Position numbers and translations under genes: made by a program. A DNA stretch of 64,000 nucleotides from Candidatus Eisenbacteria bacterium (GTDB lineage: Bacteria; Eisenbacteria; RBG-16-71-46; CAIMUX01; JAHJDP01): the NCBI GenBank assembly GCA_018831195.1, contig JAHJDP010000097.1, positions 1 to 64,000 on the forward strand. The letters run 5' to 3'. The notes beneath the pieces were generated by a model. That model worked only from the letters and a program-made list of their open reading frames with translations. It searched no databases and was not told the origin of the DNA. How positions within the stretch are numbered: the stretch's first letter is position 1; each line of letters starts with the position of its first letter. Of this stretch, positions 53,486-62,757 are shown piece by piece.

Positions 53486-54019
53486 TTAGGACTCCATCCG
53501 CGGATCATAGATCGAGAGATTCAGGCGTAGTTCCAGGTCGCTTGAATCGATTATTGGTTCAATGGAGAAGGCGTCGATAGTGGATAATTGCCCTCCCCTC
53601 TCCAGCCATTTAAAAAAATCGATGATTTGGTTGTAAGAACCATTCGCCCGCAGAAAATACCGATTGCGCGTTAGCTGGCCGGTCTGGCTGCTTTTTTCCG
53701 TTCTCAACTCAAGTCTCTTGAGATTCGATTTCCGCAGCCCCCCCGCAAGAAAATCTATGGGATCAACAAGTTTTGCCGGAATCGCGAGTGAATCTCCCTT
53801 CATACCGGCAAAGTAGCCGGCCAATCGGTCTTCATATGCGCTCTGATTCTCGATCTTCGTCAACTGCCGGCGAAGTTGTTCCCTCTGCACCTTTAAATCC
53901 TCGTATTCACCGAGCTGCCGGTTCACGGCGCCCAAATCAATGACAAGCCCAAGGAGAAGCAGAAGGACGGCGGTACCGATCGTCAATCCGGCCCGTTTTT
54001 TCCATTTTTGCAGCGTCAC
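53486..54019 (-). CDS. pilO: PilO-like inner-membrane pilus assembly protein
   Basis: 177 residues. One membrane helix (about 11-29, LTIGTAVLLLLLGLVIDLG), a coiled coil (about 35-60), then a ferredoxin-like periplasmic domain with YFLRANGSYNQIIDFFKWLER. It starts with GTG at 54019, in a GTGA overlap with the pilN stop; a longer frame upstream only repeats pilN in another frame. PilO pairs with PilN and holds PilP. Confidence 0.88.
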   Translation of the reverse strand: MTLQKWKKRAGLTIGTAVLLLLLGLVIDLGAVNRQLGEYEDLKVQREQLRRQLTKIENQSAYEDRLAGYFAGMKGDSLAIPAKLVDPIDFLAGGLRKSNLKRLELRTEKSSQTGQLTRNRYFLRANGSYNQIIDFFKWLERGGQLSTIDAFSIEPIIDSSDLELRLNLSIYDPRMES

Positions 54020-54573
54020 AACGCTTCTTCCCCACGGCGGCAAAAGACCTGAAAGCGGCTGGAGCTCCGCCCCTGCAAATTGCCGAGTGTCACATCCGGA
54101 AGATCGCTTGCAATCCTTGGATCTCCTCGGAGGGCCTCGACGAATTCGGAGATCGATTCCATATCGGATCCCCCACTCAGGAAAAAACCGGAAAGCTGGA
54201 AACTGACAGAATGGCCTCGTTGTGCGAGTTCCGCGTTCATGCCCTCCAATTGCAGCGATGGGTTGATGAGTCGCGATACCGCCGCGAGTTTTGGGGACCA
54301 ATTGATGCGGTTCTCCCGGGCTTCCAAAAGCTCCAATATCAATTTTGTTCCAGGCTGCATCTCCGTCTTGCGATTCACCTGGTCGGCCAGTCTGGCCACC
54401 TCCGCCCGGATGGCATTTGTACGTTCCCTAACGAGGGACGCGCTGAGCAGGAGAAGAAAGATAATCAAAATTCCAATGGTCGTCATTGCAGAAAGAACTA
54501 TTGTATAAATCATACGCTCTTTGGCAAGCCGTCGATTCTCGATGTACTCAGGATATAGATTAATTTTAAACAT
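54016..54573 (-). CDS. pilN: PilN-like inner-membrane pilus assembly protein
   Basis: 185 residues. It begins MFKINLYPEY, the PilN motif that binds the groove of PilM. One membrane helix (about 24-44), a coiled coil, and a periplasmic ferredoxin-like domain (FQLSGFFLSGGSDMESISEFVEAL) follow. Its ATG at 54573 overlaps the pilM stop by 8 nt, and its stop overlaps pilO. Confidence 0.9.
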   Translation of the reverse strand: MFKINLYPEYIENRRLAKERMIYTIVLSAMTTIGILIIFLLLLSASLVRERTNAIRAEVARLADQVNRKTEMQPGTKLILELLEARENRINWSPKLAAVSRLINPSLQLEGMNAELAQRGHSVSFQLSGFFLSGGSDMESISEFVEALRGDPRIASDLPDVTLGNLQGRSSSRFQVFCRRGEEAL

Positions 54574-55537
54574 CGGTATGATCCCACCAGCGGCAGAGTC
54601 CACAGGCTGTGATATAGTGTGGCCCCTTTGCCGCTATCTCTTGCTCTGCCTTCTTGGATTTTTCGAGTCCTTCGAGAGGGTCCAATATGGACAGATCGAC
54701 GCCGATCTTCGCATTCAATTTTTCGCATAATCCAGTATTGAGGGCGCCTCCTCCACCGACCATCAGCAATCCGAGATCCTTTCTAAATCTTGATCGATAG
54801 AAAGTTTGGGTCTCGCGGATTTGTTCAGCAAGACGGTCCAGATATCCATTCACCTCGTCAGCATCCGCGCTATCGGGCACACCGGGTCCAATGGTCCGGG
54901 TCAGAATGCCGCCATCGGCCTGTGTCATATAGAGCCGGGTATGCTGCGCCCCAAGATCTAATAATCCTAAGACTCCGGTCTTCGCCGACGATTTTGCGGC
55001 CAGCAGCGCATTGAGCCCGGCCAAAGGTTCAAGATCAACAACATTGGGCTCCAGCCCCAACTGAGAGAGCACCTTTAAAGAAAATTCACGCTGCGAAAGT
55101 GGAGCGGCCGCCAACAAAACCCGCATCTCTTCAGGATCGCCCTCCTTCTCAGGCGCTTGTTTTCCCATAATCTGAAAATCAAGGATCGGAGAGATCATAT
55201 CCTCAAGATTGAGATGTTTTTTTGCCTCAAATGGAAGCGCCAGGCGAAGCTCAGCAGTACTCAATCGGGGCAGGGCAACTTCGCGTACATTCGCCTCCTC
55301 GCCGCGTACGGCGACGGCGATCGTACCCAGTTTCTTTCCATTGAGACCGAGCCGATTCAGCAAACGCTTCAAGGCCTCGGCTGTACGGACAATTTCATCA
55401 TCCGAACTCTTTATATCGATCTCTTCAACACCGGCATGCGTTATTCGCTTCAGCGTTGAAGCCCCTTGGCCCCGAAGCAGTTTCACCCAGCGATGGCCGA
55501 GGTCGATACCGGTTCGAACCGGTCCTGAAACAGACAA
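54566..55537 (-). CDS. pilM: PilM-like actin-fold pilus assembly ATPase
   Basis: 323 residues of an actin/FtsA-like fold: TGIDLGHRWVKLL as the first phosphate loop, GLLDLGAQHTRLYM as the second, and LLMVGGGGALNTGL as the adenosine motif. It is a cytoplasmic ring protein that binds PilN. The start is probably the TTG at 55537, because AGGAGAAGG stands 7 nt upstream; a TTG at 55558 overlaps the previous stop and has no site. Confidence 0.9.
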   Translation of the reverse strand: MSVSGPVRTGIDLGHRWVKLLRGQGASTLKRITHAGVEEIDIKSSDDEIVRTAEALKRLLNRLGLNGKKLGTIAVAVRGEEANVREVALPRLSTAELRLALPFEAKKHLNLEDMISPILDFQIMGKQAPEKEGDPEEMRVLLAAAPLSQREFSLKVLSQLGLEPNVVDLEPLAGLNALLAAKSSAKTGVLGLLDLGAQHTRLYMTQADGGILTRTIGPGVPDSADADEVNGYLDRLAEQIRETQTFYRSRFRKDLGLLMVGGGGALNTGLCEKLNAKIGVDLSILDPLEGLEKSKKAEQEIAAKGPHYITACGLCRWWDHTDV

Positions 55538-55554
55538 TACCCTTCTCCTATCCT

Positions 55555-56883
55555 TCAATTCGCCAATGCGGCGATTTCACGCCAATTTAGGATTTTTAGC
55601 GTCCCGGAGACCCCACCCGGCCACTCTTCTTCAAGGTATCCAGGAAGATTGGGGATGAAGCCGCCGTTGTAAGTGACATCAGGCCCCCCTGTCGTCACGA
55701 GATCACGAAGACAAACGAGACTTCCAACGAGGGCAAAATTTGAATTTATCCTGTCAATATCACGAGTGACATACAGCAGAGCCGGCCATGTCGTTGTGCC
55801 GATCTGAACCAAGGCGCTTCCATTCTTGTCAACATCGTAGGCGATCATCGCGATTCCATAATAGGGTTCGAAGATCACCTGTGATACTTCGACGACAGCG
55901 CCTATCCAATAGTTATAATCAATGCGGTCCGATTCCGTAACGCCCGTAAATCGAGCGCCGATGATCGTCGCATGAATCGTCGTGCTGGAATTTCCATCGA
56001 AGATGAGGGATGTGACGCCCAATATTCCGGGCGGATCAACGATCGGGACCTCCCCAAAATTAACAACGACTCCGACGTCTCCCGCATTGCGTTTGAAAAC
56101 ACCCGTTGCGTCATCGAAATATGCGGTGATCGTGGCATTATTATCGAAGTCATATGTGAAGGTCTTTTGCCCGCTGTTGTAACTTATCACACTTTGACAG
56201 CTATCCCCGCAGCTTGAGGTGATCTCCGTGCCGTCACCCGTAAAAATACGCGCATAGTATTTCGATCCATCCTTGGCAGCGCGTACATTATAGTAGGTCG
56301 CATCCGGGAAATGACCGGGATCGGTGTAGATCGGAGGCGGCGTGATGATGAATCCAGAGGTATAAGAATAATCGCAGGCCAAATGCGAATCATGCGGCCC
56401 GAAGTCCGGATCCCCGTTGACATGGGCATCACCATTCAGGCAGAAATTGCCTCCTACATCGGCATCCCCCATGATCAGCATGCTGAGGCCGTAAATCGAC
56501 GGCGGCACCTCGGCCATGACCTCGATACGCCGCTGCGCATCCAGAACGTCGCCCGTCGCCAATAATTGTACAACATTCGAATGACCGCCGAAAGTCGTAT
56601 CCGTCACGGTGAGGTCGTAACTGCCCCTGCCCGCAGGCTCATCGACCCAACCGGTACGCCATGATCGGTCTTCCAGGAATTTGGCGCGAGCGCGTTCGAT
56701 GGCGCCATCGGCAAGAAGAAAGGCCTCGCTGGATTTTTGACGGTAGAGGGCGCTCTTTGTTTCATAGGAAGTCATGGCGAAGAAGGACACACCGGCGATA
56801 AGAATGACGAGGATGAAAATCATGACAGTAAGCAGAGCAAAACCCTTGCCGTGATGTCCCAAAGGGTGCTTTAGTCTTTTCAC
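55555..56883 (-). CDS. PilX-type minor pilin-like protein with long unique domain
   Basis: 442 residues. The N-terminus KGFALLTVMIFILVILIAGVSFFA resembles PilX/GspK-type prepilins, without the usual Glu5. After the membrane helix (about 16-38) lie a helical link and a long, strand-rich, Cys-containing domain (from about 130; CLNGDAHVNGD, CGDSCQS) like proteins annotated as 'pilus assembly PilX-like'. It may sit at the pilus tip as an adhesin. Confidence 0.75.
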   Translation of the reverse strand: MKRLKHPLGHHGKGFALLTVMIFILVILIAGVSFFAMTSYETKSALYRQKSSEAFLLADGAIERARAKFLEDRSWRTGWVDEPAGRGSYDLTVTDTTFGGHSNVVQLLATGDVLDAQRRIEVMAEVPPSIYGLSMLIMGDADVGGNFCLNGDAHVNGDPDFGPHDSHLACDYSYTSGFIITPPPIYTDPGHFPDATYYNVRAAKDGSKYYARIFTGDGTEITSSCGDSCQSVISYNSGQKTFTYDFDNNATITAYFDDATGVFKRNAGDVGVVVNFGEVPIVDPPGILGVTSLIFDGNSSTTIHATIIGARFTGVTESDRIDYNYWIGAVVEVSQVIFEPYYGIAMIAYDVDKNGSALVQIGTTTWPALLYVTRDIDRINSNFALVGSLVCLRDLVTTGGPDVTYNGGFIPNLPGYLEEEWPGGVSGTLKILNWREIAALAN

Positions 56884-56894
56884 TATTCCATCCC

Positions 56895-57365
56895 CTAGAA
56901 TTCAAAAATCCGGTTGCGAAGCCTGGCACGGGTCATTTCTAGAACAAGATTTCCCGCGTTATCTTCCAGTTCCAGCGTTAAAGAGAGACTGGTCGTGTCG
57001 CTGTCGGGCACAACATTAAACTGAGTACAGCGTCTGTCGACAAGGTTGACTCCATCCTCCTGAATCCGGGGATCGCCTCCCCCTGTCAGCTGATAGGTAT
57101 GGATTAGGACGCCGCTCGAATCATGAGTCGAGAACGAAGTTGCGGAACTCGTACTGAGAGATCCAGCCGCACGTATGGAACGAGCCATCCATTCAAGCGC
57201 CTCGGTCGAATTCTGTTGAAGAACGGCCTTATCACGGCCCCATTCCCAAGATCTTTGATTTGTAAGAATAAGTCTTCCTAGCGCGAAGACAATGATCAAG
57301 CCGAGGAAAGAGGCAATGAGCATCTCGATCGCCGTATAACCTGCATTTCCGCCGCGGCGTCTCAT
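56895..57365 (-). CDS. PilW-like minor pilin
   Basis: 156 residues. The type IV prepilin motif GYTAIEMLIASFLGLIIVFA has Gly before the cleavage site and Glu5. The body is one strand-rich pilin domain. It overlaps the PilV-like gene by 4 nt. Minor pilins of this set prime pilus assembly at the tip. Confidence 0.85.
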   Translation of the reverse strand: MRRRGGNAGYTAIEMLIASFLGLIIVFALGRLILTNQRSWEWGRDKAVLQQNSTEALEWMARSIRAAGSLSTSSATSFSTHDSSGVLIHTYQLTGGGDPRIQEDGVNLVDRRCTQFNVVPDSDTTSLSLTLELEDNAGNLVLEMTRARLRNRIFEF

Positions 57366-57790
57366 GGCATTCCTCGCCCCAGCATCGTGGTGACCTCAAG
57401 TGTCCGGTCTACATTGTTTCCATAGACGCGCGCGGTCCATGAGACATTGAGCGTCACGGTCGTCGCCTCCGCCTCCGGAACGCCGGCGAATATCTGATGC
57501 GAGACCGTGAAATTTCGATTGTCGACAACATAGGTTGTGTCGTTTCCGTCCAACCCCGGCAGGGTATCGTACCGGTAATCACTTCTTATGCCGTCAATTC
57601 GCGCCTGGGCCACGGCGATCGCTTTCCGGCGATCCTCCTCATAATCCAGCTGGTTCCGGCCCCGCATATACAATTGCGCGAGGCCGAAAAAAACGATGAT
57701 AAGAAGCACCGCCGCTATCAGAACTTCAAGAAGCGAGAATCCGCGTTCCTTCCCGGCAGGATGTGTTCTATCATCAGTGTTGCTGGACAT
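57362..57790 (-). CDS. PilV-like minor pilin
   Basis: 142 residues. Prepilin motif GFSLLEVLIAAVLLIIVFF with Glu5, after a polar leader of about 17 residues. It then has LDYEEDRRKAIAVAQARIDGIR, as PilV proteins do. The ATG at 57790 is chosen for the weak AAGG before it. It overlaps the PilW-like gene. Confidence 0.85.
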   Translation of the reverse strand: MSSNTDDRTHPAGKERGFSLLEVLIAAVLLIIVFFGLAQLYMRGRNQLDYEEDRRKAIAVAQARIDGIRSDYRYDTLPGLDGNDTTYVVDNRNFTVSHQIFAGVPEAEATTVTLNVSWTARVYGNNVDRTLEVTTMLGRGMP

Positions 57791-57864
57791 ACCGACACCT
57801 TTCAAAATCCCGGCGTCCACCGGGTCTGCCTGACGCAGAAGCCCGGTGGATCAATCCTGGATCT

Positions 57865-58302
57865 CTACAGATTGGTTATGATCGGCGGACTACCATTCGA
57901 GTTTATATTAGGAACGGTAACATCCACCAAGACACCAGCCATCTTCAGCCCGACGGTTCCAGTCGCACGGATAGTCAAAGGGTTTGCGCTGGCATTAGCT
58001 CCGCCGCCCGCGGTTATCGTATAAGTGAATAGCTCGGTCGCACTCAAATCGACAATCCCGCCCCCCACTGCAGGCGGCCAAGTGGGATTTCCAGCCACAT
58101 CCTGGTGCTCTTGAGCATAGGCTTTCGATGCGGTGATGATCTCACCGATCCGGCCGGTCGCCTCGGTTAGCCTGGCGTTCCGGATATACTTGCCATAGAG
58201 CGGAACGGCAATTGCCGCGAGAATGGCGACGACAACAACGACCACCATCAACTCGATCATTGTAAAACCTTTTTGATTAAGTCTCTTGTGGAAAAAACTC
58301 AT
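57865..58302 (-). CDS. pilA: Major-pilin-like type IV prepilin (PilA)
   Basis: 145 residues. Prepilin motif KGFTMIELMVVVVVVAILAAIAVPLYGKYI, split here as GFTMIELMV then the helix, with Gly-1, Phe1 and Glu5. The remaining 100 residues are a small pilin head with Gly/Ala-rich loop and no disulfide Cys. AGGAGGG precedes the ATG at 58302, the strongest ribosome site in the operon, as suits a major subunit. The longer frame upstream is not translated. Confidence 0.9.
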   Translation of the reverse strand: MSFFHKRLNQKGFTMIELMVVVVVVAILAAIAVPLYGKYIRNARLTEATGRIGEIITASKAYAQEHQDVAGNPTWPPAVGGGIVDLSATELFTYTITAGGGANASANPLTIRATGTVGLKMAGVLVDVTVPNINSNGSPPIITNL

Positions 58303-58410
58303 CTTGAACCCTCCTGCCACACATTGCAGCAATGACCCGGACCAAGTTACGGGACCAGCAGGTGCCTGCCGGGATACGGCACGCCGCCTGGATAACCCAG
58401 TCAACTTTGA

Positions 58411-59655
58411 CTAGTAGTTATATCCCCCTTTCATAATCGCTTCCCCCAAATGGAAAATCGGGAGGAACATTGCGATGACAATGACCCCGATCATTGAACC
58501 CACTATGACAATCATCAGCGGTTCAATGAGCGAGGTTAATCCCTGCACTGAGGCCTCCACTTGTGTATCATAGAAATCCGAAGATTTTATGAGCATGGCG
58601 TCCATCTCTCCGGATTCCTCACCCGTACTCATTAATTGCAAAACCATTTCAGGGAAAACCCCTGTTGAACGGAACGAATCCGTAATTCCCTGTCCGGCCC
58701 CCACGCTTCGCTTTACTTTGCCGAGGGCATGGCCCACATAGGCATTGCCAACGGCCCCTTTTACCAGATCGATGCTTTCTAGGATCGGCAATCCCGATCG
58801 AATAAGTATGCCAAAAGTCCTGGCGAACCGGCTCATGACCGCCTTGCGTATGATCGGCCCAAAGATAGGTATCCGTATGAGAAACAGGTCACGCATATAG
58901 CGCCCCGATCTGGTTCGTGTCCAGACAAAGATAAGAGATAGAAAGAGAATCAAAGCTCCAGCTGTTAAGAAGGCGTTACTTCGAATGGTCTGCGAGATCG
59001 AAATCATCAAGAGGGTCAAACCGGGCAATTGTTGACCCAGATCCGCATAAATCCCTTCAAATGTCGGCACAATTTTCAGGAGAAGAAAAAGACCAGCGGC
59101 CACCGCGAACAGAAAGACAAAAACGGGATAGGCCATTGCCGACCGAACTTTTGTCTTTATAGCGTCAATTTTCTCAAGATAAACAGCGAGATCCTCCAGG
59201 ATCTTGTCCAGGGTCCCTGCTCGCTCGCCGGCACGAATCATATTGATATACATGGAACTGAAAGCGGCCGGATGGGCTGACATGGCATTCGAAAGACTTT
59301 CTCCGCGTTCGATTTGTACGGCGATATCTTCGATAGCCCTGGATAAAGTCCGACTGCCCGCATCATCCGCCAACCCACGGAGTCCGCGAACCAGCGGGAT
59401 CCCCGCCTCCATGATAGTCGCCAGCTGGCGGGTGAAGAGAGCGATTTCACGGACGCCGACCGATGTAATCGGTGTGCGGGCGAAACGCTTGAACCACGAA
59501 ATATCCAGGCCCTGTCCGCGATCTTCGATGACATTGAGCACCGTGAGCCCGTTGGAATGCAGATCCCTGACGACATCATCAATGCTATTTCCGGAAATGA
59601 GGCCGGAGCGTTCCTCACCGGATCTCGTTTTTGCAATGTAAGCAAAGTTACCCAT
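58411..59655 (-). CDS. pilC: PilC-type inner-membrane platform protein
   Basis: 414 residues. It begins MGNFAYIAKTRSGEERSG, the usual PilC/GspF start, and has two T2SSF helical domains each followed by membrane helices (about 170-195, 220-240, 380-402). GIPLVRGLRGLADD and GLPILESIDLVKG are the paired family motifs. It anchors the PilB/PilT ATPases to the membrane. Confidence 0.93.
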   Translation of the reverse strand: MGNFAYIAKTRSGEERSGLISGNSIDDVVRDLHSNGLTVLNVIEDRGQGLDISWFKRFARTPITSVGVREIALFTRQLATIMEAGIPLVRGLRGLADDAGSRTLSRAIEDIAVQIERGESLSNAMSAHPAAFSSMYINMIRAGERAGTLDKILEDLAVYLEKIDAIKTKVRSAMAYPVFVFLFAVAAGLFLLLKIVPTFEGIYADLGQQLPGLTLLMISISQTIRSNAFLTAGALILFLSLIFVWTRTRSGRYMRDLFLIRIPIFGPIIRKAVMSRFARTFGILIRSGLPILESIDLVKGAVGNAYVGHALGKVKRSVGAGQGITDSFRSTGVFPEMVLQLMSTGEESGEMDAMLIKSSDFYDTQVEASVQGLTSLIEPLMIVIVGSMIGVIVIAMFLPIFHLGEAIMKGGYNY

Positions 59656-59686
59656 TATGCGCCTCAAAGGGTCAAGTGGCGGCGAT

Positions 59687-61486
59687 TTATTCGTCGCCCA
59701 AACAAACTCTCATTACTTCTTCAAGCGTGGTTAACCCTGTCTCTACCTTCTCAAATCCGCTCTGACGCAACGTTTTCATGCCTTCTTTCAAAGCCAAGTG
59801 CCGGATTTCGCCGGCGGGACGGTTTTCTGCGATGAGTTGCCGTATGCCCGTTGTAATCGGCATCATCTCGACTATCGCAACTCGACCCGTATAGCCTCTT
59901 CCTTTGCAAAGGGCGCAGCCGCCGCCGCGCATAAAACGGATCGGCTTATCATTAACGTTCAACTGGCCGGGACTGGACACGGCGAGCAAGACCTCATCAG
60001 GAGGTTGATACTCTTCGAGACAATGACGGCAATTGCGACGTACCAAGCGCTGTGCAGCGACAAGCGTTAACGCGCTGGCCGCCATAAAGGACTCAATACC
60101 CATTGAGACAAGCCGCGTCGCGGTCGCCGGGGCGTCATTTGCATGAATAGTACTGAAGACCATGTGTCCGGTGAGTGCGGCTCGAACAGCAATATCAGCC
60201 GTATCAGCGTCACGGATCTCTCCAACCATAATAATATCGGGGTCCTGCCGGAGAAATGAACGCAGCGTGTTCGAAAATGTAATCTTTTTGCGGATATTTA
60301 CTTGAACCTGATTAATCCGATCGATTTGATACTCCACAGGATCTTCAATCGTCGTGATGTTTCGCGTCTCATTCCGCAGTTCGAGAAGGCTCGCATAAAG
60401 CGTTGTCGATTTCCCAGACCCGGTCGGTCCTGAAAGCAAGATCATGCCATATGGATTATGAATCGCATTAGTAAATACCTTGTAATTGGTTTCGGAAAAC
60501 CCCAAGTCCCTAAGGGAGAAATTAAACGTTGTTTTATCAAGAAGACGAAGGACAAGTTTTTCACCATGTAATGTTGGAATGGCTGAAACCCGAATATCCA
60601 CTTCGCGCTGGTTCTTTTTATATGTAAACCGGCCGTCCTGGCAGGCGCGTCGCTCAGCAATATCCATATTGGCCAATATTTTGATCCGGGAGATAACACC
60701 GGTATAGACGGCTCGCGGGGGTGTTAGGGCATCATAGAGCAGGCCATCCATGCGAAACCGAATTACAAGATTATGCTCCTGCGGTTCTATGTGAATATCG
60801 GTCGCCCGATCCTCAAGCGACATTCCAATCATTTGATCAACGAGTTTAATGACCCCGGCATCCTGCGCCCGCCGTTGAACTTCATCTTCGTCGGGTTCGT
60901 CATCGGACGGGAGCATAACCTCAATCTCACCCATTACTTTATCGATGAGTTGATTGACGTTCCGGCTGCCTTCAACCCGGTTGTAATTCGTTTCACGGGT
61001 GCGCTCCAGGACGTCAGGAGGCGCCAGCAGATATTCGACGGATAGACCTTTGCGCATCGTAATTTTTTGTAACTGATCGCGGGCTTCAACGTCCAGAGGA
61101 TCAGAAAGAGCCACGGTGAGGAACTCGTCGGCAAGCCGGATAGGCAAAACATTGTATCGCCGGGCGAATTCCAGCGGAATAAAGTCTATGGCGGCCGGCT
61201 CTATGGCATCCTTGGCGGGTTCAAACATGCGTAGGTTGAACTGCGTGGCTAGTGTATTGAGAAGATCGCTCTCGCCGATATATCCAAGTTTGCAGAGAAT
61301 GCCACCGAGCCGCTCACGCGAATCCGATTGCAGCGCAAGTGCTTCATCCAATTGGCCGCGGGTAATCAATCCCCGCCCAACCAATAGATCACCAAGCTCA
61401 GATTTCCCATACCCTGAGACTTCAGGCGCTACACGACCCTCTCCATCCCATGAAGAGGTCGAATCAGGGTTTCCCGATGGCAACAT
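59687..61486 (-). CDS. pilB: PilB-type pilus extension ATPase with MshEN cyclic-di-GMP-binding-like domain
   Basis: 599 residues. About 28-85 follows the MshEN pattern: ELGDLLVGRGLITRGQLDEAL, then RLGGILCKLGYI with the Leu-Ala-x-Gln end. In known proteins these paired motifs bind cyclic-di-GMP; here the first Arg/Lys is Glu30. The ATPase part has Walker A GPTGSGKSTT (353-362), the Asp box TTIEDPVEY, DPDIIMVGEIRD, and His441/His448. Zinc cysteines are 486, 489, 524 and 527. It drives pilus growth. First gene of the long leftward pilus operon. Confidence 0.95.
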   Translation of the reverse strand: MLPSGNPDSTSSWDGEGRVAPEVSGYGKSELGDLLVGRGLITRGQLDEALALQSDSRERLGGILCKLGYIGESDLLNTLATQFNLRMFEPAKDAIEPAAIDFIPLEFARRYNVLPIRLADEFLTVALSDPLDVEARDQLQKITMRKGLSVEYLLAPPDVLERTRETNYNRVEGSRNVNQLIDKVMGEIEVMLPSDDEPDEDEVQRRAQDAGVIKLVDQMIGMSLEDRATDIHIEPQEHNLVIRFRMDGLLYDALTPPRAVYTGVISRIKILANMDIAERRACQDGRFTYKKNQREVDIRVSAIPTLHGEKLVLRLLDKTTFNFSLRDLGFSETNYKVFTNAIHNPYGMILLSGPTGSGKSTTLYASLLELRNETRNITTIEDPVEYQIDRINQVQVNIRKKITFSNTLRSFLRQDPDIIMVGEIRDADTADIAVRAALTGHMVFSTIHANDAPATATRLVSMGIESFMAASALTLVAAQRLVRRNCRHCLEEYQPPDEVLLAVSSPGQLNVNDKPIRFMRGGGCALCKGRGYTGRVAIVEMMPITTGIRQLIAENRPAGEIRHLALKEGMKTLRQSGFEKVETGLTTLEEVMRVCLGDE

Positions 61487-61791
61487 ATCGGCAGACGCTC
61501 CATCCCATAATGACCGTGTATCGAGATAATGAAATGCCAGGCCAGGGCGCTAAAGACGCCCGGACCCCAAAGTCCATTCCCGCTCCTCTAGTTGGATATC
61601 GGCCGCTCAACCCGGCATCCTTCAACCTTTCGGCCCCCCAGAGAACCCTTAAGCTCTTGTGGAAGTTTAAGCTATCGGCCGGGATCGATAGAGACAGCGG
61701 GAGCCGTTCGAAGGCATGAGGTTTGATACGGTTGGAAGTTGCGGGATCCGGGAACGGGTCTAGTCTACCAACATGTTGTTATTCATGACGA
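61487..61791. other. Gap between the FlhG-like gene and pilB
   Basis: About 305 bases on the path of leftward transcription. No gene, no clear terminator and no good promoter on the minus strand were found by eye. By position it should hold the pilus-operon promoter and leader. Confidence 0.35.
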
Positions 61792-62757
61792 TCAGGCCGC
61801 GGCATCTCTCGCTTCTGGCTGAGTTATCAGGTTATAGGCAATCTGATAGGCGGATTTTAGGGCGCCATCCTGAGCGTTTTGTGCGAATGTCCCCTGGTTC
61901 ATCCGGGTCGCCCACCGCTCACAACTCATATCAAAGGGAATGGACCCCAGCGTTGTGCTCCCGATTTGCAGATGCTGCCGGCAGACTTCATGGATGACCT
62001 CGGCGATCCGCTTTTCACGGGGATCACGAACCATATTCAGGATGATGTCCACATGGAAAGATTCGACCGCCTGCGTTATGGCTGGAAGGGATTCCGGTAT
62101 CTCTGAGGAAACCTCTTCAAAGATTTCCTCGACGGACCTGGGGATACTCTCATCCGGGTGATCACCCGAGCCATCAAGCAAGCCCCGCAAAGGTGTTGGC
62201 CAGAGGATGCGAGATATTTTCCGATACAACGCCGCTTTGATAAATCCATAGGCATTCTGGACTGATGTCGGCTGCGGTCGCAGCACGACAATCTTGCGCG
62301 GGCTGGCAAGAAAGAAATCAAGGGCTGTCAGATTCGTTCCCGCACCGAGATCGACTAATAGGAAGTCCGTGTCCAGTTTATCAATGGCTCGCAGAATTCG
62401 CGTTTTCCGGCTGAAGTTCGGATTAGCCAAGGACGGAATGTCCATGCCCCCGGCCAATAACGAGACATTCGGCATGAAAGTCTCTTGAAGAACTTCCTCG
62501 AGATTCTCCACTCGCCGCAGCAAGAAATCCTCGAGAGTGACCTCGGGCATTCTGTTTCCGAGCATTGTATGAAGGTTGGCGCCCCCAAAATCACCGTCCA
62601 TTAAGATGACCCGTTTCTTCAGCCGGCCCAGCCAGTAGGCCAAGCTGATAGCCACAAGGCTCTTGCCCACACCCCCTTTACCGCCGCCGATACTGATGGT
62701 CTGCCGCGGTAATTCCACACTCAGAGATTGGTCGTTTTTGTGTCCCAGAGGCTCCAT
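61792..62757 (-). CDS. FlhG/MinD-like P-loop ATPase
   Basis: 321 residues of the ParA/MinD group. The deviant Walker A is GGGKGGVGKS (about 25-34), the switch is ILMDGDFGGANLH, and LLVDLGAGTN is the Walker B region. It is closest to FlhG/FleN proteins, which count or place surface organelles with FlhF or pilus partners. The C-terminal membrane helix of MinD is not seen. It starts 37 nt inside the 3' end of the PilZ gene. It may place or limit pili. Confidence 0.88.
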   Translation of the reverse strand: MEPLGHKNDQSLSVELPRQTISIGGGKGGVGKSLVAISLAYWLGRLKKRVILMDGDFGGANLHTMLGNRMPEVTLEDFLLRRVENLEEVLQETFMPNVSLLAGGMDIPSLANPNFSRKTRILRAIDKLDTDFLLVDLGAGTNLTALDFFLASPRKIVVLRPQPTSVQNAYGFIKAALYRKISRILWPTPLRGLLDGSGDHPDESIPRSVEEIFEEVSSEIPESLPAITQAVESFHVDIILNMVRDPREKRIAEVIHEVCRQHLQIGSTTLGSIPFDMSCERWATRMNQGTFAQNAQDGALKSAYQIAYNLITQPEARDAAA

